DNA of 64,000 nt from Chlorogloeopsis sp. ULAP01 (lineage in GTDB: Bacteria; Cyanobacteriota; Cyanobacteriia; Cyanobacteriales; Nostocaceae): assembly GCF_030381805.1 (NCBI RefSeq), contig NZ_JAUDRH010000007.1, positions 1 to 64,000 of the forward strand, given 5' to 3'. Under the pieces are notes generated by a model. That model worked only from the letters and a program-made list of their open reading frames with translations, made no database searches and was not told where the DNA came from. Shown here piece after piece: positions 7,731 to 15,126 of the stretch. A program made the position numbers and the translations under genes. The stretch's first letter is position 1. The number at the start of each line of letters is the position of its first letter.

Positions 7731-9305
7731 ATGAACGGTAATTCTCAAAACGGAAAGCATCAAAACGGCAACACACCACAAAATACACGAGTACTAACAT
7801 CTACACAACCAAAATCTTTTGGGAAACCTGCGACTGATGCAAAACATGACAAAGAATATAACTTTGAGCAATCGGTTGTATTACGCCAATCTCCAATATG
7901 GTCGCGTACCATTATGATGAGTTTGATTGGTTTGGCTTGTTTTGGGATTGGTTGGGCTTATTTTGCCAAAATCGAACAAGTAGTTCCTGCAACTGGGCAG
8001 TTAAAACCCGAAGGAACTGTAAAAGAAATTCAAGCCCCAGTGAGTGGAGTTATAAAAGAGGTGTATATTAAAGATGGACAAGAGGTCAAATTAGGAGATT
8101 TACTGCTAACATTTGATTCCACCACCACCAATGCTGAACTAAATTCCCTCAAGAAAATTCGTACTGAGATCGTTAGAGAAAATCAAATTTATCGCCAATT
8201 GCTAGGTGCTAGTTCAGCGATCGCATCGGAGTTGGAATTTTTACGTAGTAAACTGCCACAAGAATCTGCTTTCCTTCTCAAAAGCCGGGCGGCGCTGGTT
8301 GTAGAAAATGAATTATTGCGGACTCAGTTAAAACATTCGACTACAGATATAGGACTAGGAGTGGATGAACAACAACGCCTCCAAGCTGCTAAAAAAGAAT
8401 TAGATTCTCGAACTGCAACCGCAAAATTAGATGTTGAACAAACTAAAAAACAACTTGTTCAAACTCAAATCAAAATCCAAGATACAAAAGACCGTTTAGC
8501 TATTCAGCAAAAAATTTTAAACAAACTGCAAATTCTCGCAGAAGAAGGAGGCATTTCTCAGCTTCAATATCTCAACCAGCAACAACAAGTTCAAAATCTC
8601 AAAGCAGAAATCGCACAACTAACTGAAGAAGAGAAACGACTTCAATATCAAATTGAACAAGGTCAAGAAAAATTAACTAACACAGTCGCTACTTATGATA
8701 AAAATATCTTAGATAAAATAGCCGATAATAAAAAACGTATTGCTGAAATTGATAGCCAGTTTACGAAAATACTGCTGGATAATGAAAAGCGTCTAGCAGA
8801 TATCAATAGCAAAATTTCTCAAACAGAAGTAAATATTAAATACCAAGAACTTCGCGCCCCTGTTAGTGGCACAATTTTTGATTTACAAGCCAAAGCTCCT
8901 GGATTTGTGGCAAATTCTACCCAAAAACTTTTGCAAATTGTACCCAATGATAAATTTGTAGCTGAAGTTTTCATTACTAACAAAGATATTGGTTTTGTCC
9001 GTAAAAGTATGAAGGCTGATGTCAGAATTGATTCTTTCCCTTTTAGTGAATTTGGTGATATCAAAGGAGAAGTAATCAGTGTAGCTTCCGATGCTCTGCC
9101 TCCAGATCAAACATATTCTTATTATCGCTTTCCAGCTCAAATTCGCTTGAATAAACAATATTTAGTAGCTAAGGATAAAAATATACCTTTACAGTCTGGA
9201 ATGTCAATTAGTGCCAATATTAAAATCCGTGAAGAACGTTCAGTTATCAGTTTGCTCACTGAGTTGTTTACTAAGCAAATTGAAAGCCTCAAAGAAGTAC
9301 GTTAA
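7731..9305 (+). CDS. HlyD-family membrane fusion protein of type I secretion
   Basis: A 524-residue periplasmic adaptor. After a polar N-terminus (MNGNSQNGKHQNGN) there is one inner-membrane helix (TIMMSLIGLACFGIGWAYF), then a split barrel/lipoyl half (IQAPVSGVIKEVYIKDGQEV), a long coiled coil at about residues 110-330, the second lipoyl half (LRAPVSGTIFDLQA) and the HlyD C-terminal beta domain. It should link the preceding ABC exporter to an outer-membrane channel. The frame is open back to 7539, but the extra 64 residues would be translated from a MITE-like repeat and CT-rich heptamers, so the ATG at 7731 was chosen. The 220-base gap to the exporter is filled by those repeats. Confidence 0.9.
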   Translation: MNGNSQNGKHQNGNTPQNTRVLTSTQPKSFGKPATDAKHDKEYNFEQSVVLRQSPIWSRTIMMSLIGLACFGIGWAYFAKIEQVVPATGQLKPEGTVKEIQAPVSGVIKEVYIKDGQEVKLGDLLLTFDSTTTNAELNSLKKIRTEIVRENQIYRQLLGASSAIASELEFLRSKLPQESAFLLKSRAALVVENELLRTQLKHSTTDIGLGVDEQQRLQAAKKELDSRTATAKLDVEQTKKQLVQTQIKIQDTKDRLAIQQKILNKLQILAEEGGISQLQYLNQQQQVQNLKAEIAQLTEEEKRLQYQIEQGQEKLTNTVATYDKNILDKIADNKKRIAEIDSQFTKILLDNEKRLADINSKISQTEVNIKYQELRAPVSGTIFDLQAKAPGFVANSTQKLLQIVPNDKFVAEVFITNKDIGFVRKSMKADVRIDSFPFSEFGDIKGEVISVASDALPPDQTYSYYRFPAQIRLNKQYLVAKDKNIPLQSGMSISANIKIREERSVISLLTELFTKQIESLKEVR

Positions 9306-9408
9306 TTCACATCTTGTATCTTCTAAAACGCCTGAAACTGAAAGATTTTCCTCGTCCACTGTATAGGAATGTGAACTTAATTCACCCAGTGTTCAGTTAG
9401 TTCTAGCT

Positions 9409-9825
9409 TTATATTAAAGATTGAGGAACTTCCAACTGACAAGGCGCACACAAACCAAAAAACTCCAAGGTATGATAGTAAATCTTAAACGACAGAGACT
9501 GACGTAATTGAGTTTCTAGTTCGCAAACAGGACAAGCCTCTACGGGGATTGACTTACCGCATTGCAGACATACAACATGGTGCTGATGTTGCTGCACCAA
9601 GCTATACTGAGACTCACCATTAACTGAGGTGCGGCTTTGTACCAATCCCCTTAACTTCAATACTTCCAGCGCACGATAAACAGTTGCCAACCCCAAGCGT
9701 TGATGCGATGAGCGCAGTTGCACGTACAAATCCTGAGCAGAAATTGGGGTTTCTAGTTTTTCTAGAAATTCCAAAATGCTTTCTTGATAGCGAGTTAGTC
9801 GAGATGTTACACCAATACTGCTCAT
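9409..9825 (-). CDS. zur: Fur-family metalloregulator, Zur type
   Basis: A 138-residue repressor with an N-terminal winged helix (LTRYQESILEFLEKL, LGLATVYRALEVLKLRGLV) and a C-terminal metal domain: HQHHVVCLQC, CPVC and HTLEFFGLCAPC. The two Cys-x2-Cys pairs are the structural zinc site and the HQHH run lies at the regulatory site, as in Zur proteins. Zn-loaded Zur blocks zinc-uptake and zinc-sparing genes. The frame is open up to 9939, but those 38 residues would be read through the Zur box, so the internal ATG (MSSIGVTSRL) is preferred. A 27-base palindrome 56-82 bases upstream suggests autoregulation and shared control of the divergent FAD gene. Zur is preferred over Fur because of this box and the metal-linked neighbours. 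Confidence 0.85.
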   Translation of the reverse strand: MSSIGVTSRLTRYQESILEFLEKLETPISAQDLYVQLRSSHQRLGLATVYRALEVLKLRGLVQSRTSVNGESQYSLVQQHQHHVVCLQCGKSIPVEACPVCELETQLRQSLSFKIYYHTLEFFGLCAPCQLEVPQSLI

Positions 9826-9880
9826 ACACAACAAAAGTAGGTAACGACTGAGAACTGGCTTTACAATTTTATCAAGGCTA

Positions 9881-9907
9881 TGATTATGATAATTATTATC
9901 ATAATCA
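9881..9907. promoter_or_regulatory. Zur box between zur and the FAD gene
   Basis: A 27-base near-perfect palindrome, imperfect only at its centre, containing TGATAATTATTATCA, which matches the published Zur-box pattern TGATAATnATTATCA of cyanobacteria. It ends 7 bases before the plus-strand start at 9915 and lies 56 bases from the zur start. Confidence 0.88.
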
Positions 9908-9914
9908 TAATCTA

Positions 9915-11162
9915 ATGGAGATGGAAGACACTCAACCACCCTTGCCTACTAAAACTGACTTAGCAATTATCGGTGCCGGGCCTCATGCTTTAACATTGGT
10001 AACCCACTTACTGCAAAAACGGCAAACTATGCGGGGTAAAATTTTGGTGTTTGACCCTAGTGGCAAGTGGATAAGTCGCTGGCAGCACCAATTTTCTGCT
10101 TTAGAAATCCCCCATTTACGTTCTCCCGCTGTACATCATCCCGATCCCAACCCATTTGCGTTGCGTAAATTTGCTGAATCTCGTTCTAGTGAGTTATTTC
10201 CTCCCTATGACTTGCCGGGAACTCAGTTATTTCAAGATTTTTGTCAGGATCTAATTTGCCGCTTTTCATTGCAACAGCAAGTGATTCCCCTGGCTGTGAC
10301 ACGTATTCAACCTTTACCTCATCCCTTGCGCGCCCGTCTGCGCTTGTGGTTGCAAGATGGACAGTCAATAATGGCGCGGCGGGTAGTAATGGCAACGGGT
10401 AACGGTAAATTGCAAATTCCCGACTGGGTAACCCAGATAGAGCCTGGATATTCAGACGATAGAATGTGTCACTCAAATTCAGTTGATTTACGTAAATTAC
10501 GCCTAACAGGTGAAAGAGTATTAATTGTGGGTGGTGGTTTAACGAGCGGGCATTTAGCAGTGGGTGCTATTTCTCGTGGTGCAAAAGTCCACTTGATGAT
10601 GCGGCGACAGTTACAACAAAAATTATTTGATGCCGAACCAGGTTGGTTAGGGCCAAAATATTTGAAAGGATTTTTTGCAGAACAAGATTACGAGAAGCGT
10701 TTGGCGATGATTTTAGAAGCTCGTAACGGCGGTTCTATGACACCAGCGATCGCTATGCAATTGCGACGAGAAGTACGTAACGGTAATCTTAGGATTGATG
10801 AAAACTGTCAAGTAATTCAGGCTGAGTGGATGGGTGAGAATTGGCGAGTCAAATGCAGTGATGGTAGTCAGTATGAGTATAGTAGAATTTGGCTTTCTAC
10901 AGGCACTAAATTTGATGTTACATCTGAGGCATTATTACAAGAAGTTTTGGAAGCATATCCAATTAAGATAGTTAAAGGATTACCAGTTTTGGATGAATAT
11001 TTGCGCGTTCCGGGTTGTGAATTATTCTTAATGGGTGGGTTGGCAGCTTTACAAGTCGGGCCAACTGCGCGAAATTTATCTGGTGCGAGAATGGCGAGTG
11101 AGAAGATTGTTCCAGCAATTGTGAAGTCAACAATCGCGCTTTCGCATCCTAGAAGTGCATAA
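9915..11162 (+). CDS. FAD/NAD(P)-binding oxidoreductase, probably Zur-controlled
   Basis: A 415-residue flavoprotein. Residues 15-25 (DLAIIGAGPHA) are the first dinucleotide-binding loop, VLIVGGGLTSGHLAVG near residue 205 is the second, and RRVVMATGNGK and RIWLSTGTKF are the conserved ATG-type motifs of the lysine/ornithine N-monooxygenase and lysine-type FAD reductase superfamily. The substrate is not predictable. The gene runs divergently from zur, and the Zur box stops 7 bases before its ATG, so expression is probably induced by zinc shortage. No separate -35/-10 region can be placed between box and start, so the transcript may begin inside or upstream of the box with almost no leader. ATG at 9921 is the only sensible alternative start. 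Confidence 0.8.
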   Translation: MEMEDTQPPLPTKTDLAIIGAGPHALTLVTHLLQKRQTMRGKILVFDPSGKWISRWQHQFSALEIPHLRSPAVHHPDPNPFALRKFAESRSSELFPPYDLPGTQLFQDFCQDLICRFSLQQQVIPLAVTRIQPLPHPLRARLRLWLQDGQSIMARRVVMATGNGKLQIPDWVTQIEPGYSDDRMCHSNSVDLRKLRLTGERVLIVGGGLTSGHLAVGAISRGAKVHLMMRRQLQQKLFDAEPGWLGPKYLKGFFAEQDYEKRLAMILEARNGGSMTPAIAMQLRREVRNGNLRIDENCQVIQAEWMGENWRVKCSDGSQYEYSRIWLSTGTKFDVTSEALLQEVLEAYPIKIVKGLPVLDEYLRVPGCELFLMGGLAALQVGPTARNLSGARMASEKIVPAIVKSTIALSHPRSA

Positions 11163-11257
11163 GGGATAGGAGATAGGGCATTAATAAATTCGGCATTGCT
11201 GAATCGTGGTATGAATCCGGATACTCAGACACGATATATCGCGTCTCTACAAAGATT

Positions 11258-11286
11258 TTGACATTACTTATCGCCAATGATTATTT
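11258..11286 (+). promoter_or_regulatory. Putative promoter before the CobW-like/metallophosphoesterase pair
   Basis: TTGACA (11258-11263) is followed after 17 bases by TTATTT. The following start codon is at 11300. The -35 is perfect and the -10 is weak. A partial Zur-like half site (TGATTATTTATGA) overlaps the -10 but is too weak to call. Confidence 0.4.
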
Positions 11287-11299
11287 ATGAGTCTGATTT

Positions 11300-12091
11300 A
11301 TGAGCAATCCAATTATTACTGTCGTTGCTGGTTTGGCTGGATGTGGTAAAACTACCTGGATTTACCAACAGCTAGCTAATAAAGACGAGAAATTTCGCTT
11401 TAGTGATGAAAATATAGTGTATTTCAGCCCTGGTGTGGGCAATGTTCCCATCGATAAAACGCGCCTAGCAACGGAATTACCCAAAGTTAAAGTTTTTAGC
11501 GATGGACAAGAAGTTGAGTTTTTTAAGCAGCTAGCAGTAGCAAATATTGTCTATATTGAACTTGGCTTTTATTTGGAATTGAGTGCGATCGCCCAAATAT
11601 TAGACAACCTAACTTATCAGGCTGTTGCCCTTGTGCCGCCACACCTCCAAGATTCTGAGTATCATGTTTGGGCTGACGAGATAGTTATTGGTGCAGACGC
11701 CCAAACTAGTTTTGCCCAAACTAAATTATGGCGGGCATCAAGCACAGGTCAAGTTATAGACGAAGATAGTTTACACGAATTGTGGTACGAAATCACCCAT
11801 GGAGCTTACGGAACAGTTACTCGTGCCAAGGGAATTTTTAACGTTCCTGACGGGCGATCGCTTTACGCTGATTTTGTGGCGGGTGTTCCTTCCACAGATT
11901 TTCTTGAATTAGATCTTCCTCATCATTTAGATGGTATACCTCAAAGTTTTAGTGGTTTAGAAGTGCTGGGAAATAACTTAGATGAAGCTTCCTTGCGCCA
12001 AACATTGCAAGATTGCTGTTTATCTGAAGCTGCAATTTTGCATTACCAACAACAGGTAAAAGAAACTCTATTAGAGGAGACAAAAGCGTGA
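11300..12091 (+). CDS. CobW/COG0523-like P-loop protein
   Basis: A 263-residue protein with Walker A AGLAGCGKTT at residues 10-19, resembling the G3E GTPases (CobW, YjiA, ZagA) that deliver metals. It is shorter than usual and lacks the CxCC metal motif of COG0523 metallochaperones; a C-terminal CobW-like segment (LQDCCLSEAAILHYQQQ) may remain. The C-terminal half includes FNVPDGRSLYADFVAGV. It overlaps the next gene by 4 bases (GTGA), a sign of translational coupling. Being in the Zur block suggests a role in metal allocation, but no metal specificity can be read from the sequence. It could also be an unrelated small P-loop ATPase. Confidence 0.65.
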   Translation: MSNPIITVVAGLAGCGKTTWIYQQLANKDEKFRFSDENIVYFSPGVGNVPIDKTRLATELPKVKVFSDGQEVEFFKQLAVANIVYIELGFYLELSAIAQILDNLTYQAVALVPPHLQDSEYHVWADEIVIGADAQTSFAQTKLWRASSTGQVIDEDSLHELWYEITHGAYGTVTRAKGIFNVPDGRSLYADFVAGVPSTDFLELDLPHHLDGIPQSFSGLEVLGNNLDEASLRQTLQDCCLSEAAILHYQQQVKETLLEETKA

Positions 12092-12900
12092 AAATAGCAG
12101 TCATATCCTGTATTCACGGCAATATCGAAGCCTTAGATGCTGTTTTGCTAGATATCGATCAACAAAAAGCTGAAAAAATCTTTTGTGTTGGTGATTTAGT
12201 TGGCTATGGCCCTTATCCTAATGAAGTAGTAGAAAAAATTCGCTCGTTAAATATTCCCACCTGTATAGGTTGTTGGGATGAAGATATTGTTGAGGGCTTA
12301 AATGCTTGTGAGTGTAGTTATCCCTCATTAGTAGCTGAAAAACGTGGCAAAATAGCTCACGAGTGGACAAATAAAGAAATTCATTCAGAAAATCGCGATT
12401 TTTTAGCAAAATTACCCTATAGTTTATGTGAAGACAATCTCACTTTTGTTCATGGTAGTCCCCATAGCAACCACGAATATTTATTACCAGAAATAGATGC
12501 TTTTTTAGCACTAGAAAGAGTTCTTTCTACAGGTGCAGATGTTCTATTTTGTGGGCATACTCATGTACCTTATGTTCGTACATTAGATGCAGTCAGCTTA
12601 CAAATTAGTGTTAAAAGTAAGGGACAAAAACAACAGCAAAAAAACTTTTATGCTCCAATTAAGCAGATAGTCAATGTTGGTTCAGTAGGGGAACCACGGC
12701 ATGGACGACCAAATGCAACTTATGTAATTTATGATCTTAATACTCAAAAAGTGACACTAAGAGAAATACCATATAATTACCAAAAAACTTGTGCAGCAAT
12801 TATTGAAAAAGGCTTACCTACAATTTTTGCTTGGCGTTTAGCGCATGGCTTGGAATATGCAGAACGGGCTGACGATCCTACTCATGTTTGTACTAGGTGA
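12088..12900 (+). CDS. Calcineurin-like metallophosphoesterase with Asp-to-Cys change in motif I
   Basis: A 270-residue phosphoesterase of the YfcE/MJ0936 group. The five metal motifs are recognisable: SCIHGN (residues 7-12), GDLVGYGPYP, GCWDED, HGSPHSN and GHTHVP. The first motif normally reads SDIHGN; the metal-bridging Asp is Cys here, and the Asn of GNHD is also replaced. Start is GTG at 12088, overlapping the preceding stop and preceded by AGAGGAGA. The substrate is unknown; relatives act on phosphodiesters or diadenosine polyphosphates. The altered ligand could change the preferred metal, which would fit the zinc-responsive neighbourhood, or may simply weaken activity. Confidence 0.78.
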   Translation: MKIAVISCIHGNIEALDAVLLDIDQQKAEKIFCVGDLVGYGPYPNEVVEKIRSLNIPTCIGCWDEDIVEGLNACECSYPSLVAEKRGKIAHEWTNKEIHSENRDFLAKLPYSLCEDNLTFVHGSPHSNHEYLLPEIDAFLALERVLSTGADVLFCGHTHVPYVRTLDAVSLQISVKSKGQKQQQKNFYAPIKQIVNVGSVGEPRHGRPNATYVIYDLNTQKVTLREIPYNYQKTCAAIIEKGLPTIFAWRLAHGLEYAERADDPTHVCTR

Positions 12901-12907
12901 TGGGTTA

Positions 12908-12979
12908 GTAGGGGCGGGTTTTGTTGATAATCTTGCCGTTCAAACGGATAATTTATCTTCTAAATCCGCCCGTACAGTA
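12908..12979. repeat. MITE-like palindromic element, subtype A copy 2
   Basis: Same 70-odd-base element as 7526-7596 with only a handful of base differences; arms GGGCGGGTTT and a one-mismatch AAATCCGCCC. It sits directly after a stop codon and is flanked by GGTTAGTA and AGTAGTTAGT. Confidence 0.85.
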
Positions 12980-12994
12980 GTTAGTGGTGAGCCA

Positions 12995-13070
12995 GCACTG
13001 CGGGAGGTTTTCCCTCCGCAGGTGACTGGCGTAGACGCCGAAGGCGGCTTCTCGTAGAGTACCCGGAGGG
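12995..13070. repeat. GC-rich palindromic repeats
   Basis: A near-perfect hairpin TGCGGGAGG-TTTT-CCCTCCGCA is followed by GTAGACGCCGAAGGCGGC and TTCTCGTAGAG. Similar wording (GTAGACGC...GGCTTCTCGTA) occurs at 43928-43950, so these are dispersed repeats, not coding. Confidence 0.65.
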
Positions 13071-13095
13071 TTAGTAAGAACAAATTATTTTATTT

Positions 13096-13842
13096 ATGAA
13101 TAAATGGGCAATTATAAGTGGAATTGAGGGTAATTTGGCAGCTTATAAAGCAGTAATAGCAGATATTCAGCGTCAAAATCGTTCAATTGAAGCATTATAT
13201 ATTCTTGGCGATATAGTGGGGCCAACACGAGAATCTGAACAGGTGGTAGAACTTGTACGTCAACCCCAATTTGGAGAATTAGAACCTTTGGTTTGCAAAG
13301 GATGGTGGGAAGAACAGTGTTTGATTTTGCATGGGCTTGGTGCAATCGGTGAACCCACTGAGTTGATGGCAAAATATGGAGGAGAAACCGTTAAATTGCT
13401 GTGGGAGTGTGTCTCCCGTCAAACAGTGCAATGGATCAGAAGCCTAGATTTTGGGTTTTTTGAACTGGATTGTTTGTTAATTCATGGCACAACAGTATCT
13501 GTAGATGAGGAACTCACCCCAGAAACTTCTCCAATTATCATGTGCGATCGCCTGATGCGGATGCAAGCTCATAATTTATTTTGCGGTCGTTCTGGTTTAA
13601 CTTTTCAATATCAACTGCAAGCAGGTTCCATCACCGCAGGAGTTACAACCCTTGATAGTAAAGCATCTCCCCAAACAGTCAATCTCACCCCACGTCAAAT
13701 CATTGGGGTAGGCAATGTCGGGCGCACCCCAGGAGAAGCAACTTATACTCTCTACAACCCCAGCACAAATCACGTGGAATTTCGGACTGTACGATACGGG
13801 ATAAGTAAGGGTTTTGAAGTTAACAAAATTAAGGTTGGTTAA
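13096..13842 (+). CDS. Degenerate metallophosphoesterase-like protein
   Basis: A 248-residue paralogue-like neighbour of the previous phosphoesterase. The same layout is visible, but most metal ligands are gone: SGIEGN replaces SDxHGN, GDIVG is kept, KGWWEEQC replaces GNHD, HGTT is kept, and FCGRSGLTF replaces GHTH. The C-terminal GVGNVGRTPGEATYTLYN still matches the family ending (VNVGSVGEPRHG in the neighbour). It is probably catalytically dead or uses an altered metal site, perhaps as a partner of the upstream enzyme. It is separated from that gene by 195 bases of repeats. It is an intact open frame, so not called a pseudogene. Confidence 0.65.
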   Translation: MNKWAIISGIEGNLAAYKAVIADIQRQNRSIEALYILGDIVGPTRESEQVVELVRQPQFGELEPLVCKGWWEEQCLILHGLGAIGEPTELMAKYGGETVKLLWECVSRQTVQWIRSLDFGFFELDCLLIHGTTVSVDEELTPETSPIIMCDRLMRMQAHNLFCGRSGLTFQYQLQAGSITAGVTTLDSKASPQTVNLTPRQIIGVGNVGRTPGEATYTLYNPSTNHVEFRTVRYGISKGFEVNKIKVG

Positions 13843-13908
13843 GTAATATGGACTTTAAAAACCGCTAGACTGGAACTGTTTCCACGAGTTCTAATACTAA
13901 GAAGTTCT

Positions 13909-14274
13909 GTGACTAAGCCAAAACCAGATGACATCTGTCAAGTACGATGTTTCAATACAGACTTGGTCGCTCAAGTCTGTGAAGAATTACCACAGGATGA
14001 GATTCTGGAAGATGCTCATATACTCTTCAGCGCTTTAGCAGATAAATCTCGGCTCAAAATCCTTTATGCTCTTAGCAATGCTCAAGAACTCTGTGTCTGT
14101 GATGTAGCATCAATGCTGGGGGTTAAGGTGGCAGCAGCCTCCCATCATTTGCGAAAGCTACGTGACCTCAAGATACTCAAGTACAGAAATGATGGCAAGC
14201 TTGCGTATTATTCCTTAAAAGACCAGCGCATTGGTGACATTATTAACTGTGTTCTCAAGCAAATAGCAATTTAA
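13909..14274 (+). CDS. ArsR/SmtB-family metal sensor (CadC/AztR-like)
   Basis: A 121-residue winged-helix repressor. The metal motif ELCVCDVAS (Cys62, Cys64) in the alpha3 helix plus N-terminal Cys10 and Cys14 make an alpha3N thiolate site, the type that senses Cd, Pb or Zn. The recognition helix is VAAASHHLRKLRDLKIL. Start is GTG at 13909. The next gene is a cation-efflux-like transporter 100 bases on, preceded by an inverted repeat that is a probable operator. Metal binding should release the protein and turn the transporter on. The closest named relative known to me is Anabaena AztR, but orthology is not established here. Confidence 0.85.
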   Translation: MTKPKPDDICQVRCFNTDLVAQVCEELPQDEILEDAHILFSALADKSRLKILYALSNAQELCVCDVASMLGVKVAAASHHLRKLRDLKILKYRNDGKLAYYSLKDQRIGDIINCVLKQIAI

Positions 14275-14310
14275 TCTTTGCTTTTTATTGCGCGAGCATG
14301 ATCATTTTTT

Positions 14311-14346
14311 TTGACTTCATTCTAACATTGGTTTGAATGTTTGAAT
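14311..14346 (+). promoter_or_regulatory. Promoter with ArsR-type operator
   Basis: Inverted repeat ATTCTAACATT (14319-14329) / AATGTTTGAAT (14336-14346), 10 of 11 pairs, spacer 6. TTGACT at 14311 could be the -35 and TTGAAT near 14333 the -10, so the repeat covers the core promoter, as expected for SmtB/ArsR repression of the transporter gene. Confidence 0.65.
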
Positions 14347-14374
14347 AAATAGAGTAACCATTGGAGCGCTAGTT

Positions 14375-14992
14375 ATGGGAGATGACTGTTGCCAAAAGAA
14401 AGCCTGCGAACTAGAAAAGCTAAGAAAACAGCAGAGTAAAGTTCTCTGGATTGTTTTGCTGATCAACTCTGTGATGTTTGTGGTAGAAATGCTAGCTGGT
14501 ATTAAATCTGCTTCCCTTTCATTAACGGGAGATTCGCTTGATATGTTAGGGGATGCACTAGTTTATGGCAGTAGCTTGTACGTCATTAACAAGGGGAGAA
14601 AAGCTCAGGCAAAATCTGCACTGCTCAAAGGGGCGATTATGTTTCTATCTGCCGTGGCTGTGTTTGCTAGAGCTAGCTACCAGCTATTTGCAGGTTCAAC
14701 GCCAGAAGTCAGAGTTATGAGCGCAGTGGGATTTATTGCCTTGCTTGCTAATCTACTGTGTCTTTTCCTATTAACTAAACATAGAAACGACAACATCAAT
14801 TTATCTTCGGTATGGCTTTGTTCTCGCAATGACATCATTGCTAACACTTCTGTTCTTGGGGCTGCTGGATTGGTATTTCTAACAGGCTCCTTGTTGCCGG
14901 ATCTAATTGTGGGGCTTCTACTGACTATAGTGTTTGCTAAATCATCAGGAAAAGTACTTTCTCAGTCTTGGAGAGAGCTACAACAAGCGTGA
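14375..14992 (+). CDS. CDF-like cation transporter, membrane domain only
   Basis: A 205-residue protein with about six hydrophobic helices. The second-helix motif SLTGDSLDMLGDALVYGSS is the acidic metal-site helix of the cation diffusion facilitator family (CzcD/DmeF). The fifth-helix region reads CSRNDIIANTSV, so the usual H-x3-D pair appears as N-D. The N-terminus MGDDCCQKKACELEK has three cysteines that could hand over metal. The cytoplasmic C-terminal regulatory domain of full-length CDFs (about 300 residues) is absent. Placed after an ArsR sensor, it probably exports Zn, Cd or a similar ion from the cytoplasm. Confidence 0.78.
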   Translation: MGDDCCQKKACELEKLRKQQSKVLWIVLLINSVMFVVEMLAGIKSASLSLTGDSLDMLGDALVYGSSLYVINKGRKAQAKSALLKGAIMFLSAVAVFARASYQLFAGSTPEVRVMSAVGFIALLANLLCLFLLTKHRNDNINLSSVWLCSRNDIIANTSVLGAAGLVFLTGSLLPDLIVGLLLTIVFAKSSGKVLSQSWRELQQA

Positions 14993-15079
14993 AAGCAAGT
15001 AACTTGTTTTCAAATTCCTCAATTTTTAGCTTTCAATCACATTCTCTTCCAGGTTCTACTGAAAATAAAAAATTTTAAA

Positions 15080-15094
15080 TGAAAACGATTATCA
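15080..15094 (+). promoter_or_regulatory. Zur-like box upstream of hemB
   Basis: TGAAAACGATTATCA, or TGATAATCGTTTTCA on the other strand, agrees with TGATAATnATTATCA at 13 of 15 positions. It lies 32 bases before the hemB ATG, at a position suited to repression. Confidence 0.6.
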
Positions 15095-15126
15095 TTATGA
15101 TTAGTTAGCAATCATAATTAAATCTC

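Noticed and set aside
11278..11290. Zur box before the CobW-like gene
   Set aside because: Only one half of the palindrome resembles the consensus; too weak to call.
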